From an uncultured Desulfobacterales bacterium (GTDB lineage Bacteria; Desulfobacterota; Desulfobacteria; Desulfobacterales; JAFDCJ01): a stretch of DNA of 13,506 bases. The notes under the pieces are model-generated. The model made no database searches, was not told the DNA's origin, and saw nothing but the letters and a program-made list of their open reading frames with translations. Shown here piece by piece: positions 1 through 6,899 of the stretch (position 1 is its first letter; each line of letters starts with the position of its first letter). The position numbers were made by a program, and so were the translations under genes. The DNA is taken from NCBI GenBank assembly GCA_945787595.1, contig CALZJV010000331.1, positions 1 through 13,506 of the forward strand, in the 5' to 3' direction.

Positions 1-93
1 AGTCAAAATTTTATTTCCATAACACCGGTCAAATGCGATATGACGGATTACCACGTGCTGGAGGATTTGAGAAGCTGGGGGCTAAAAAAATGA
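1..93 (+). CDS. surE: 3' end of a SurE-type 5'/3'-nucleotidase (partial)
   Basis: Frame 1 is open from the window edge to a TGA and gives about 30 residues. The stretch ISITPVKCDMTDY followed by LEDLRSW matches the usual C-terminus of SurE, where a strand of the form SITP-x-x-x-D-x-T-D-Y precedes a short helix. SurE is a cytoplasmic metal-dependent phosphatase acting on nucleoside monophosphates. The catalytic N-terminal DD motif lies outside the window, so the call rests on the tail alone. An inverted-repeat element starts on the stop codon itself. The alternative is an unrelated protein with a similar tail. Confidence 0.68.
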   Translation, partial: SQNFISITPVKCDMTDYHVLEDLRSWGLKK

Positions 94-347
94 ATATTGT
101 CGATTGACGATTGAATATTTGTGGATGTCGCTCTCCGAGGCGTAGGCGCCACAACCCCTACGAGCCGGAGGCTTCGCTCCGTCAATTTAATCTCCATTAG
201 GGTGTAGTTTCCCCCAGATTGCTGCGATAAAATTTCGTTTGCTTTAGATGATATCCCGCGACGTGCCGCAGGGGGTTCGTTGATGTTTTTTTTATAATCG
301 CTCCGCGGAGGCGGACCTTAAATATTCAATATTCAATCGACAATATT
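93..347. repeat. Inverted-repeat element A (28-bp arms made of 7-bp units)
   Basis: The left arm (93-120) and right arm (320-347) are reverse complements at 26 of 28 positions. Both read as degenerate 7-bp units of the type attcaat / cgacaat. The core of about 200 bp has no convincing gene; it carries short GC-rich palindromes such as cggag-gcttcg-ctccg near 171-186 and ctccgcggag at 301-310. The element begins at the surE stop codon and ends about 100 bp before tmk. No target-site duplication is evident. It looks like a small non-autonomous palindromic repeat (MITE- or REP-like), and the class is inferred. Confidence 0.7.
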
Positions 348-443
348 CAATCATTTGAAGGTGCACTAAAATAATTCATAAGGTATTAAATGGGGCAGAT
401 TTTAAGCGCTGCCCGATGGTTAAAGGAAGGACCCCTAGTATCC

Positions 444-1055
444 ATGTTTATCACTCTGGAAGGGATTGAAGGCTCAGGCAAGACGACCCAAATGCGACAG
501 CTCGGCACCTATTTTGAAAACCGGGGGCATTCGTGTGTGTTGACCCGTGAACCTGGAGGTACTGCTCTCGGGGAAAAAATCAGGACGATTTTACTGGATC
601 CTGCCAGCACCGAGCTAGTTGCTGATCGTGCCCAGCACATCAATTCTTTGATCAAACCCAGTCTGGCTGAAGGTAAAGTTGTTTTGTGCGACCGCTATTT
701 TGATGCCACCGTGGTTTATCAGGGCTTTGCCCGTGGGCTTGATACCGGATTCATCTGCGACTTACACAGACTCATATTCGATGACCTGAAACCGGATATG
801 ACATTTCTATTGGATCTTGCACCTCACATTGGTTTGGCGCGAGCCTGGAAACAACTTGATAACGGTACGCGCTCCGGAACTGAGAGCCGTTTTGAAGAAG
901 AAACCATCAACTTTCACGAAAAGGTTCGCGCAGGCTATTTGGAACTTGCCCGCCGCCAACCCGAACGTATCAGGGTGGTTGATGGCTCCCAGGATATAAA
1001 ACAGGTTCAAGCGGATATCCGGGATGCGCTGGCTGAACTATTACCACTAATTTAG
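444..1055 (+). CDS. tmk: Thymidylate kinase (dTMP kinase) with a shortened central helix
   Basis: Phosphorylates dTMP to dTDP with ATP in the cytoplasm, for dTTP synthesis. Visible signatures are the P-loop GIEGSGKTT (residues 7-15), TREPGGT (34-40), the CDRY of the DR[YH] motif (82-85), YQGFARG, and the ESRFEEE lid region. The start at 444 (MFITLEGIEG) is where the family normally begins; the frame is open to an ATG at 390, which would add 18 unusual residues. GGAAGG lies about 13 nt upstream, a rather long spacing. The oddity is that between LLDP and DRAQH the protein has only ASTELVA, where homologues carry about nine more residues including the conserved LL[FY]AA helix. The product is therefore about 203 aa. 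It could be a true deletion, a sequencing or assembly error, or a divergent paralogue. Confidence 0.9.
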   Translation: MFITLEGIEGSGKTTQMRQLGTYFENRGHSCVLTREPGGTALGEKIRTILLDPASTELVADRAQHINSLIKPSLAEGKVVLCDRYFDATVVYQGFARGLDTGFICDLHRLIFDDLKPDMTFLLDLAPHIGLARAWKQLDNGTRSGTESRFEEETINFHEKVRAGYLELARRQPERIRVVDGSQDIKQVQADIRDALAELLPLI

Positions 1056-1302
1056 GCCATTATCGATTTTTATCTACAACATGTTTTAAGAAAGTGAAGG
1101 TTTCAGGTTTCAGGTGTCGGGTGTCAGGCATTAAAGGTGTTAAATTCTCGTGTGAAACTATGGCTTCTTTTTCGATTAAACTGGTCGCTTCAGCAGCCTG
1201 TGGCTGGGCTGACACCTTGTATGAAACTACGCCAAAATGGCACGGTCTCTTGATGATTAGACTGGCCGAAACAGTGAATCCTCCAGAGGCGGACTGTAAG
1301 CA
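1056..1302. other. Gene-free stretch after tmk with a possible structured segment
   Basis: No convincing gene is present. The short open frames on both strands translate repeat DNA. Apart from the heptamer tract at 1099-1133, there is an imperfect hairpin at 1190-1212 (tcagc-agcc-tgt-ggct-gg-gctga). It is enclosed by a weaker outer pairing of aaggtgt (about 1134) with acacctt (about 1211-1217). A near-repeat, tgaaacta(t/c)g, occurs at about 1153 and 1222. No terminator with a T-run follows tmk. Confidence 0.4.
1099..1133. repeat. Tandem degenerate heptamer tract (ggtttca family)
   Basis: Five consecutive 7-bp units are read in register: ggtttca, ggtttca, ggtgtcg, ggtgtca and ggcatta. The 7-bp period is the same as in the atcgaac-type units elsewhere in the window, but the unit sequence differs. 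A spurious open frame runs through it on both strands. It has no coding role that can be seen. Confidence 0.6.
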
Positions 1303-1490
1303 TTGAACGTCGAACATCGAACGTCCAACATCGAACGTTGAATATTGATGACGCTACGCTTTATCGATTTTAAAACAAGCAAACCGCAGAATTTCCAGGA
1401 GTAGATTCGCTTTGCTCAGTCTTTTTTTTAAAATTGACAGAATACATTATTCGATGTTGGACGTTCAATGTTCGATGTTCGATGTTCATT
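1303..1490. repeat. Inverted-repeat element B (atcgaac heptamer arms)
   Basis: The left arm (1303-1347) is a run of 7-bp units atcgaac, gtcgaac, gtccaac and gttgaat. The right arm (about 1445-1490) is the reverse complement of the same kind of run with the unit order slightly shuffled. The core adds an inner stem, tcgattttaaaa (1364-1375) with ttttaaaattga (1426-1437), matching 11 of 12, and agcaaa (1378-1383) with tttgct (1411-1416). The whole element can therefore fold as one long nested hairpin. It lies about 100 bp upstream of the CysK/CysRS-like fusion gene. There is no coding capacity. Confidence 0.75.
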
Positions 1491-1587
1491 TTTTAGTTAT
1501 AATTTGCGACATTAAATTGTCAGCGTGCTTGCTGCCTTTCAGAGGCCACTTTTTCCGCGCGCAGTCTTGAAAAAAGCATAGTGTCTA

Positions 1588-3864
1588 ATGAGCAATTCAA
1601 TTTTGAACACCATTGGCAATACGCCACTGGTTGAAATCAAAAAACTCAATCCAAATCCCAAGGTCAGAGTTCTGGCCAAATTAGAATACTTTAACCCGGG
1701 TGGATCTACCAAGGACAGGCCTGCGCTTTACATGATCGAGGCCGCGGAAAAATCCGGTGAACTCAACCCAGATAAGACGGTCTTGGAAGCCACCAGTGGC
1801 AACACCGGAATTGGGCTTGCTCTAGTATGCGCAATTAAAGGCTACCGGCTGTTATTGGTGATGAGCGAATCCGTCAGTACTGAACGTCAGAAAATATTAA
1901 AAGCGCGCGGTGCAGGAATTCTTTTGACTGCGGGACATTTGGGAACAGACGGAGCTATCGAAGAGGCTTATCGTCTTTCCCGGGAAAATCCCGACCGTTT
2001 TTTTATGGCAGATCAGTTTAACAACGAAGCCAACTGGAAATCCCATTATCACGGGACGGCAGAAGAAATTTGGCAACAAACCGATGCAGACGTCAATACC
2101 TTTGTAGCCTGTCTGGGTACATCCGGTACGCTGATGGGAGTCTCGCGAAAATTAAAGCAGTTAAATCCAGCGGTTCAAATTGTCGGCGTTGAACCCTATC
2201 TGGGCCACAAAATCCAGGGATTGAAAAATATGAAGGAGGCTTATTGCCCCGGGATTTTTGAAAAGCAGCGCCTGGATAATAAAGTTAATATAGATGATGA
2301 AGAAGCCTTCGAGTTGGCCAGAAGCCTGGCAAGAACTGAAGGGCTGCTGGTGGGGATGAGCAGCGGAGCCGCCATGGCGGTGGCCCTGAAAGAGGCGCAG
2401 CAAATGAATGCGGGCACCGTGGTGGTGGTTTTGCCTGACGGCGGGGAACGTTACCTAAGCACCTCCCTTTTCACCGTGCGGGAAGATGTGGGGCTCAAGC
2501 TGAATAATACCCTGAGCAAACGCAAGGAAACCTTTGAGCCTTTTGTTCCGGGAAACGTATCCTTATACTCATACGGTCCTACCATTCATACAAGGATGCA
2601 TATCGGTGAAATGCGCCGCTATGTATTCGCCGATCAACTCAGTCGGTATTTACGCTATCGAGGTTATCGCGTGCGGCATGTCATGAACATCTCCGATCTG
2701 GATGACAAAACCATCCTTGAATCGGAAAAAGCTGATCTGGAATTAGATGAATTTACCAGGAGCCATATTGAGCAGTTCAAAAAAGATTTGTCTGTTCTCA
2801 GAGTCCGCGCGGCGGAACAATATCCCCTTGCTGGCGAACATGTCAAAGACATGGAAGTGCTTTCACAAAAACTTGTCGACAAAGGATTTGCCTATGAAAA
2901 GCTTCGTTCTCTGTATTTCGATATTTCACGGTTTTCGGACTACGGCAAGTTATCCGGTATTGATATTCATAAAATAAAGCTGGGTGCCACCGTCGATCTC
3001 GATGAGTATGAGAAAGAAAATCCCAGAGATTTCACACTTTTTAAGCGATCGAGGCTGTCGGAATTAAAAAGAGGGATATTTTTTAAAACCCCATGGGGAA
3101 ACGTGCGACCTTCCTGGCACATTCAATGTGCCGCCATGTCCATGAAATATTTGGGCGAAAATTATGACATCTACGCCAGCAGCCGGGAGTTGCTTTTCCC
3201 CCATCATGAAAATGTCAATGCCATTGCGGCCGCACTCACCGGCAGGTCCTTGGCCCGTTTCTGGGTCCATTGCGAGCGTGTTTTAATCGACGGGAAAAAA
3301 GTGGATGAAACTGAATCCGGTTATACCCTTGACGATCTTATGCACATGGGCTGCTCGGGACGGTTAATTCGATACTGGCTGTTTACCTCCCATTACAGAA
3401 AACCCATTACGTTCTCCAAAGACCGATTGATTGACGCGCAGCAATCACTCAAAAGAATTGACCAATGCATTCATGCCCTGCAACATATCAGGGACGGGCG
3501 GTCTTTTCCGGATCTGAATCAATTGGTTTATGATATTAAGCAAGGGTTTATCCGGGCCATGGACGATGATCTCAATATATCGGCGGCCATGGCCTCCTTG
3601 TTCGGCAATGTCAAAAAGATCAATATCCTTGCTCTGGAAAAGAAAATTGATGCCGAAGGTGCATCCAAGGTCCTGGATACATTTCGCAGCATTGATGCGG
3701 TGCTCGGATTTCTGGAATTTGATAAAGATATCGATGACGCCACGATCCAAGAGCTCATCAAAACCAGAAATCAGGCCAGAACGGATCAAAACTGGGAGCT
3801 TGCCGACCGAATTCGCGACCAATTAAGAGCGCGTGAAATCATTGTGCAGGACGAAAAACTATGA
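1588..3864 (+). CDS. Fusion protein: cysteine synthase (PLP) domain joined to a degenerate cysteinyl-tRNA synthetase-like domain
   Basis: 758 residues. Residues 1 to about 300 are a fold-type II PLP enzyme of the CysK/CysM/CBS group: NPGGSTKDR with Schiff-base lysine K42, the TSGNTG loop (69-74), GTSGT (177-181) and PDGGERYLS (283-291). That domain looks intact. Residues from about 305 to the end align along their length with CysRS: GPT...HIG (330-340), a connective region, SWHIQC (509-514), LLFPHHEN (535-542) and a C-terminal helical part ending like CysRS. Hallmarks of a working CysRS are missing. The first zinc ligand Cys (E. coli C28) is Y329, ligand E238 is V543, the glycine-rich GGG-x-D loop is ASSRE, HIGH is HIGE, and KMSKS is KVDET (571-575). 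C514 and H539 remain. Inference: the PLP domain makes or handles cysteine (or an analogue) and passes it to a domain that may no longer charge tRNA. No clear RBS is seen at the ATG. The stop overlaps the next gene by 4 nt. Confidence 0.9.
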   Translation: MSNSILNTIGNTPLVEIKKLNPNPKVRVLAKLEYFNPGGSTKDRPALYMIEAAEKSGELNPDKTVLEATSGNTGIGLALVCAIKGYRLLLVMSESVSTERQKILKARGAGILLTAGHLGTDGAIEEAYRLSRENPDRFFMADQFNNEANWKSHYHGTAEEIWQQTDADVNTFVACLGTSGTLMGVSRKLKQLNPAVQIVGVEPYLGHKIQGLKNMKEAYCPGIFEKQRLDNKVNIDDEEAFELARSLARTEGLLVGMSSGAAMAVALKEAQQMNAGTVVVVLPDGGERYLSTSLFTVREDVGLKLNNTLSKRKETFEPFVPGNVSLYSYGPTIHTRMHIGEMRRYVFADQLSRYLRYRGYRVRHVMNISDLDDKTILESEKADLELDEFTRSHIEQFKKDLSVLRVRAAEQYPLAGEHVKDMEVLSQKLVDKGFAYEKLRSLYFDISRFSDYGKLSGIDIHKIKLGATVDLDEYEKENPRDFTLFKRSRLSELKRGIFFKTPWGNVRPSWHIQCAAMSMKYLGENYDIYASSRELLFPHHENVNAIAAALTGRSLARFWVHCERVLIDGKKVDETESGYTLDDLMHMGCSGRLIRYWLFTSHYRKPITFSKDRLIDAQQSLKRIDQCIHALQHIRDGRSFPDLNQLVYDIKQGFIRAMDDDLNISAAMASLFGNVKKINILALEKKIDAEGASKVLDTFRSIDAVLGFLEFDKDIDDATIQELIKTRNQARTDQNWELADRIRDQLRAREIIVQDEKL

Positions 3865-4871
3865 AACCCATCTGTTGCCCATCCACCTATGTTTCCAATT
3901 CCGTTGCACAGGCGCTGACTGCCTGCTTCGGACAATTTATTGTTTATCAGCCGCTGGCCGGTGAAACACCGCAGCAAATGCGCCCCTGGGTAGAAAAGGG
4001 TATTTTAGACCTCCGGGTGCCCGTGACAGGAGATGAGAAAGAACTCGAAGCAGTGGTGAAAAATTATTTGAGTTGGGCTGATCTCCATTTTGATGATTCA
4101 GGTCTGAAACCTCCATTTTTGAGTAATTGGAAGGATGCCATACCTTTCTTTAACGCCACATCCTCCTCACAAGTTGTGGCGGATATAAAAGAGCAGGTTC
4201 GTGGAAAACCAGTCTGCGGAGCGCCGGAGCCACTTTTGGCAGCCAGGGTTTTTCTCTATTTTGCGCAGGAATTCGATCGGCAAAACGAGGAGATTGTCCA
4301 GGATCTGAAACGGCACCATCAGCAGGAAGCAGAATTACTGCAACAACTGAAAATGGAAGATGATACCTCAACCGCCGGGTTTCAAAAAAAAGAGGTGCAA
4401 ATAACGGATGATTCCGCCGATTATATGGTTTTGGACCGGCTGGCAGCCTGGACCCGGATTTTGTTAGCAGATACGGACATATCCGGCATAATTATTAGCC
4501 ACATCCCGGCCATTTTGCAGGAATTACTCGACAAAACACCGTCGGCTGAGGAGCTGCTTCATTTCGAATGCATTCCAATTTACGCTGATAGGATCGCCGA
4601 ACCTGCCCCTTGGCAGCAAAAACTGACGTCGAATCTTGCTTATATCGTTGAACATAAATGGACAGCGTCCACCGGCAGGCTGCCTGATCAACCACGTTTT
4701 CCAGCCTCGGATAAAACTGTATCACTCAGAGTATATCTCGTGCCGGATCAAATGCCCCGGGATTTTTTTTCGCGCTGTGCTCAAATCCAGCCTTCCGACA
4801 GAGATGCTACCTATTCCGGCGGCAGATATAAAAACACGCTCATCGGTTTGATTGAGTTTAACAATCACTAA
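3861..4871 (+). CDS. Unknown protein, translationally coupled to the CysK/CysRS-like fusion
   Basis: 336 residues, not recognised. The ATG sits in an ATGA overlap with the fusion's stop codon, which suggests coupled translation and a shared role. There is no signal peptide or membrane segment, so it is probably cytoplasmic. A Cys pair lies near the N-terminus (MKPICCP). A charged helical stretch at about residues 127-167 (AQEFDRQNEEIVQDLKRHH and on) could form a short coiled coil, and is followed by a mixed alpha/beta C-terminal half. Codon use and composition resemble the neighbours. No known catalytic motif is visible. The call is a likely real gene with undetermined function. Confidence 0.82.
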   Translation: MKPICCPSTYVSNSVAQALTACFGQFIVYQPLAGETPQQMRPWVEKGILDLRVPVTGDEKELEAVVKNYLSWADLHFDDSGLKPPFLSNWKDAIPFFNATSSSQVVADIKEQVRGKPVCGAPEPLLAARVFLYFAQEFDRQNEEIVQDLKRHHQQEAELLQQLKMEDDTSTAGFQKKEVQITDDSADYMVLDRLAAWTRILLADTDISGIIISHIPAILQELLDKTPSAEELLHFECIPIYADRIAEPAPWQQKLTSNLAYIVEHKWTASTGRLPDQPRFPASDKTVSLRVYLVPDQMPRDFFSRCAQIQPSDRDATYSGGRYKNTLIGLIEFNNH

Positions 4872-4915
4872 ATCAAATAAATATCCGCCGTAACTATAAT
4901 TAAGGTGAAAGTTCA

Positions 4916-4942
4916 GCCACGAAGACACCAAGACGCAAAAAA
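4916..4942. repeat. Solo repeat arm (cacgaagacaccaagacgc type)
   Basis: The tract has a quasi-period of 8 bp (acgaagac / accaagac / gcaaaaaa). It resembles the arm of the caccgcagagacg-type inverted repeat at 12010-12194, but no partner arm is found nearby. It lies between the unknown 336-aa gene and the ferredoxin promoter. It could be a remnant of a decayed element. Confidence 0.4.
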
Positions 4943-4974
4943 ATGGAAATTTCAGAAAAAAATAGTAAGAGGGC

Positions 4975-5001
4975 TTGACTCGATTTTTTAATTGGTATAA
5001 G
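4975..5001 (+). promoter_or_regulatory. Candidate sigma-70 promoter for the ferredoxin gene
   Basis: TTGACT (4975-4980) is followed after 15 nt by TATAAG (4996-5001). The spacer is shorter than the usual 17 nt, so this is tentative. It lies about 95 bp upstream of the ferredoxin ATG in a 225-bp intergenic gap. That gap also holds a small cccg-tat-cggg palindrome near 5028-5038. Confidence 0.35.
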
Positions 5002-5096
5002 GACATCCCCTTGGTATGTGGGTTACCCCGTATCGGGATCAAATAGAAGGTTTCAACACCATATTTATCATAATTCATTGAAAGGAGAGTTAAATA

Positions 5097-5285
5097 ATGG
5101 CTTTTAATCCTATCGTCGATGAAGAGAAATGCGCAGGTTGCGAAGAGTGTGTGGATGTTTGTCCTGTCGAAGTATTCGAGATGCAGGACGGCAAATCCGT
5201 GCCCGTCAATGCCGAGGAGTGCCTTGGATGCGAAAGCTGCGTTGAAGTATGCGAAGAAGGCGCGATTGTCGTCGAAGAGACCTAA
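5097..5285 (+). CDS. 2x[4Fe-4S] ferredoxin
   Basis: 62 residues with two clusters of the form C-x2-C-x2-C-x3-C: CAGCEECVDVCP and CLGCESCVEVC. Eight cysteines in all can ligate two [4Fe-4S] clusters. It is a small, acidic, soluble low-potential electron carrier of anaerobic metabolism, with redox partners not shown by the context. A strong RBS (aaaggagag) lies about 8 nt upstream of the ATG, suggesting high expression. The gene stands alone with its own leader and converges with the leftward gene after it; the two stop codons overlap. Confidence 0.96.
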   Translation: MAFNPIVDEEKCAGCEECVDVCPVEVFEMQDGKSVPVNAEECLGCESCVEVCEEGAIVVEET

Positions 5286-5650
5286 TTTTTATATCGAAAA
5301 TTCCCCCTGAACCTGGATGAAAAATCCAGGGCAGGGGAACTCAACTTTCTGACTAACCCCGCCACCTGTATTATTCCAAATTTCATTTCATAACCTCTAA
5401 GGGCAATGATCTTGGGCCACACGAGACTGCCCTGAAACCCAGCGATGTTCCAGTCCAGTTCGTCCACGCGATAGCCGGTGCTGAGGGTGAAATCAGTTTC
5501 TAACGGAATGCTCTTTTTCTTCTCAGCGCTCATTGAAGTCTTAGTCGCCGAAAGGCTGCCTGAATCAGCCATCGCCGCAGGAGCTGCCAGGAAAATAAGC
5601 AAGCTGATAATCATGATAATCTTCTCGACCTGTTTTTGAGGACCCTGCAT
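5282..5650 (-). pseudogene. Truncated gene for an exported, possibly outer-membrane beta-barrel protein
   Basis: From the ATG at 5650, with AGAGG about 7 nt upstream, the frame gives 122 residues. It begins with a clear signal peptide: basic N-terminus, hydrophobic IIMIISLLIFLAAPAAMA, likely cut before DSGS. The mature part contains LSTGYRVDELDWNIAG, which recalls the first strands of omptin-like outer-membrane barrels found in deltaproteobacteria; this resemblance is from memory and tentative. The frame then loses the expected pattern and its last codons run through the terminator hairpin to a stop inside the ferredoxin stop codon. Such a barrel would normally need over 250 residues, so this looks like a fragment left by deletion. 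A genuine small secreted protein is the alternative. Confidence 0.45.
5301..5339. terminator. Hairpin terminator between ferredoxin and the leftward gene
   Basis: The upper stem is cctggat (5312-5318) with atccagg (5324-5330) and loop gaaaa. The lower stem ttccccctg (5301-5309) pairs with caggggaa (5332-5339), with one bulged C. Read leftward, the stem is followed by TTTTC, fitting termination of the minus-strand gene. Read rightward, there is no good T-run, though the stem may still shield the ferredoxin mRNA end. The leftward open frame reads straight through this hairpin before reaching a stop. Confidence 0.65.
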
Positions 5651-5827
5651 GTTTAAGCCTCTGTGCAATTAATTGTTATTCTCACCACTTTCGTAGGAAG
5701 CCTAAAAACATATATCGGTTTAATAAAAAAAACCTTGAAGTCCTTGACAGCGGTTATGGATTTCGCGCAATCTATTTGCATACATACGGCTTGCGTGCTG
5801 CAACAATCTGTGATAATTATATTTTTT

Positions 5828-6160
5828 ATGAAGCAATATGTCATCGATGAGCTAAGACAGACTGATTATAAAGCGCTCAAAACCTATCTGGACGAGAAAA
5901 ATGGGTTTTCTGAAATGGACGGTATCTATTGGATACCGGTTGCGGCTGATATGCTGACGGATATCCAGTCGGAACATACAGAATGCCAGCCGCAATACTT
6001 CATCATCGATCTTGATGGTAATCGTTTGGCCTGCGAATTTTTAGTGCGCAGTAAAAATCGCGTACGCTGCGATTGTATTCATTACGCCTCGGTAAGCCAG
6101 CGCAACTGGCTGATTGAATTAATCGATAATATTTTTAACCGGCTGCAGATCAAGACCTGA
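5828..6160 (+). CDS. Conserved-looking unknown small protein
   Basis: 110 residues from the ATG at 5828 (MKQYVIDELRQTDYKALKTYLDE in outline). The frame is open upstream to a GTG at 5663, but that part translates AT-rich leader DNA and is unlikely to be coding. The protein is soluble and mixed alpha/beta, with the stretches DGIYWIPV and FIIDLDGNRLACEFLVR, then NRVRCDCIHYAS with a C-x-C pair, and ends in a short helix. Family not recognised. It lies 13 bp before the acyltransferase gene, so it probably shares its transcript. No good RBS is seen. A TTGCGT and extended TGATAATTA pair 17 nt apart precedes it closely, too close to be a sure promoter. Confidence 0.72.
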   Translation: MKQYVIDELRQTDYKALKTYLDEKNGFSEMDGIYWIPVAADMLTDIQSEHTECQPQYFIIDLDGNRLACEFLVRSKNRVRCDCIHYASVSQRNWLIELIDNIFNRLQIKT

Positions 6161-6173
6161 GCTTCTCCAACTT

Positions 6174-6899
6174 ATGATACGGACAGTATTTATTTTGTTG
6201 TATGTATTACCGGCAACAGCTGTTTTTGGTATTATTGCTATTATCGTATCATTCTTTTCCCGCACGGGAAACTGCGTTCACATCGTTGCCAGGATCTGGT
6301 CAAAGTCCATTTTATTCGTCAGTGGCATCAAGGTCGACATCGAGGGGCTTACCAAAATTGACCCATCCAAATCATATATTTACATGTCCAACCATCGGAG
6401 CAATTTTGATATCCCCGTGCTTCTAGGCTGTCTTCCCATTCAATTCAGGTGGCTTGCCAAGGCGGAACTTTTCAAGATTCCGATCTTCGGTCGTGCAATG
6501 AGCGGTGCCGGCTATGTCAAAATAGATCGATTCAATCGAGAATCCGCTTTTAAAAGCATTGACGAAGTCGCCGCAAAGATGAGAAACGGCGTATCCGTCA
6601 TGATATTCCCGGAGGGTACTCGAAGCGAAGACGGTAACATCAAATCCTTTAAAAAAGGGGGGTTTGTAATGGCCGTTGACTCTGGAGCACCGATTGTACC
6701 GGTCATACTGCGGGGGACCCGGTCGATCATGTCAAAAGGCAGTTGGCGAATTAAGCGCGGTAATGTCAGCTTGTCCATTGAAGAACCCATCGACACTGCC
6801 GGTTACACCCGGGATACCAAAGATGATCTGATAAAAAATGTCAGAAGCGTTATATGCGACGTATTTGAAAAGGGAACAAAATTTGACACAAGCGCTTAA
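6174..6899 (+). CDS. plsC: 1-acyl-sn-glycerol-3-phosphate acyltransferase (PlsC family)
   Basis: 241 residues. Transfers an acyl group to the sn-2 position of lysophosphatidic acid at the inner face of the cytoplasmic membrane, giving phosphatidic acid for phospholipids. The N-terminal hydrophobic stretch (about residues 5-28) is a membrane anchor. The catalytic H-x4-D box is NHRSNFD (73-79). FPEGTRS (145-151) is the second conserved acceptor-binding motif, followed by the GGF-x-MA and VPV segments typical of the family. It is the usual length for PlsC. The last codons overlap the RNase J gene, implying coupled expression. Substrate preference cannot be told from the sequence. Confidence 0.92.
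   Translation: MIRTVFILLYVLPATAVFGIIAIIVSFFSRTGNCVHIVARIWSKSILFVSGIKVDIEGLTKIDPSKSYIYMSNHRSNFDIPVLLGCLPIQFRWLAKAELFKIPIFGRAMSGAGYVKIDRFNRESAFKSIDEVAAKMRNGVSVMIFPEGTRSEDGNIKSFKKGGFVMAVDSGAPIVPVILRGTRSIMSKGSWRIKRGNVSLSIEEPIDTAGYTRDTKDDLIKNVRSVICDVFEKGTKFDTSA

Noticed and set aside
1060..1317. Open frames on both strands (1060-1317 minus, 1094-1306 plus) between tmk and the fusion gene
   Set aside because: They run through heptamer tracts and a hairpin, have no protein-like features and no RBS; repeat DNA without stops explains them.
1303..1347. Heptamer arrays as a possible CRISPR
   Set aside because: Units are 7 bp, degenerate and contiguous with no spacers, and no cas genes are present.
1491..1587. 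A T-box or other amino-acid-responsive leader before the CysK/CysRS-like gene
   Set aside because: No T-box consensus, specifier-loop layout or terminator/antiterminator pair can be seen.
5744..5749. TTGACA as a -35 box for the 110-aa gene
   Set aside because: No acceptable -10 sequence lies 16-18 nt downstream.
6838..6882. ATG at 6838 as the RNase J start
   Set aside because: It has no RBS and would add 15 residues not typical of the family; the TTG at 6883 has GGGA at good spacing and gives the usual catalytic His position.
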